DNA of 64,000 nucleotides from Blautia sp. (GTDB lineage Bacteria > Bacillota > Clostridia > Lachnospirales > Lachnospiraceae): NCBI GenBank assembly GCA_022769545.1, contig JALEJS010000040.1:53662-117661 (forward strand), written 5' to 3'. The position numbers and the translations under genes are program-made. The notes under the pieces were generated by a model, which worked only from the letters and a program-made list of their open reading frames with translations, was not told where the DNA came from and ran no database searches. Shown piece after piece: positions 63,737 through 64,000 of the stretch. How positions within the stretch are numbered: position 1 is the first letter of the stretch; every line of letters starts with the position of its first letter.

Positions 63737-64000
63737 GATAAACCTCCTTTCCATTTTTTATATTGCGAGTATATCAGACGCATTCTATCAATAAATTATA
63801 AAATAACACTATTTTGTTTGAAATTTTATCAATTTCATGCAATTTTCGAAAAACATGCACTAGTCAACATATTTTGGACACGAATTTCAAAAAATTATTC
63901 AGTTACATCGTAAGACTACACAAGCCGTACGACACCCTTGACATCGCTCCAAGAAACGCTGGACAGCTTTCGCCGACGGTATGAACTCATGAACAGATTT
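63737..64000. other. Intergenic region upstream of the galactoside operon, then unassigned edge sequence
   Basis: 63737-63912 is AT-rich and should contain the operon promoter: TATACT is on the minus strand near 63755, and TTGATAAAAT (also near the YesMN genes) at 63823-63832. From 63914 to the edge a plus frame of 29 codons is open (contains SLQETLDSFRRRYELMNRF) with higher GC. I cannot assign it to a gene. Confidence 0.4.

Noticed and set aside
63914..64000. Possible start of a transposase or other gene at the right edge
   Set aside because: Only 29 codons are visible and I recognise no motif; either strand is possible.

Overview
The window reads as a chromosomal stretch from a gut-type Gram-positive anaerobe, most likely a Lachnospiraceae (Clostridia). 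The reasons are strong AGGAGG-type ribosome sites, a CIRCE-controlled groESL, LacI/Bmp/RbsC-type transporters, intracellular glycoside hydrolases, a Bce-type peptide-resistance module and many short families typical of that group (YunG, DUF1292, DUF3786, YjdF). The genus is not fixed by anything I can see. Most genes lie on the minus strand. Where only an ATG/GTG/TTG supported by a ribosome site made sense, I trimmed the start.

Layout. 1-5.6 kb: a cytoplasmic Bmp-like ligand protein (cut by the window edge), a GH43 and a GH5 glycosidase, and a divergent AraC regulator broken at an A9 tract. 5.7-9.7 kb: HtrA protease, O-acetylhomoserine sulfhydrylase and a secreted SH3b protein. 9.7-14.8 kb: a Bce-type module (response regulator, intramembrane-sensing kinase, ABC ATPase, FtsX-like permease) ending in a free-standing TipAS drug-binding domain, with a near-perfect 28-bp palindrome in front of the ABC genes. 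14.8-22.4 kb: small housekeeping and stress genes (HAD, YunG, MBL-fold, YaaA, Bcp, VOC, YbaK, MATE, EamA), then yjdF behind a structured leader that looks like a yjdF (azaaromatic) riboswitch. 22.6-28.1 kb: a two-component system followed by a VTC-domain / DUF4956 / Cthe_2159-type lipoprotein cassette. 28.2-30.3 kb: groES-groEL with CIRCE.

30.3-44.8 kb is the standout: a complete accessory Sec (SecA2/SecY2) glycoprotein-export locus. A serine-rich repeat protein comes first, then SecY2, Asp1, Asp2, Asp3, SecA2, GtfA, GtfB and a terminal enzyme that fuses a Gtf3-like N-terminus to a GT8 glycosyltransferase. GtfA/GtfB should start O-glycosylation of Ser/Thr, the fusion enzyme should extend the glycan, Asp2 should acetylate GlcNAc, and SecA2/SecY2/Asp1-3 should export the product. 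This is best described in streptococci, staphylococci and lactobacilli. Here the substrate has no visible LPXTG motif and no non-repeat binding domain.

44.8-50.8 kb: DUF3786 protein, a secreted protein made of two almost identical SPOR-like repeats, a DhaK/DhaL/PfkB sugar-kinase operon whose DhaK has Asn in place of both catalytic histidines, a patatin-like lipase and two Fe-S proteins. 50.8-63.9 kb: a visibly AT-richer block with a YesMN-type two-component system convergent on a seven-gene galactoside operon (ABC transporter, GH42, EamA transporter, GH36). The last ~85 bases again look different in composition and are unassigned. No rRNA, tRNA, CRISPR array or insertion sequence was recognised.
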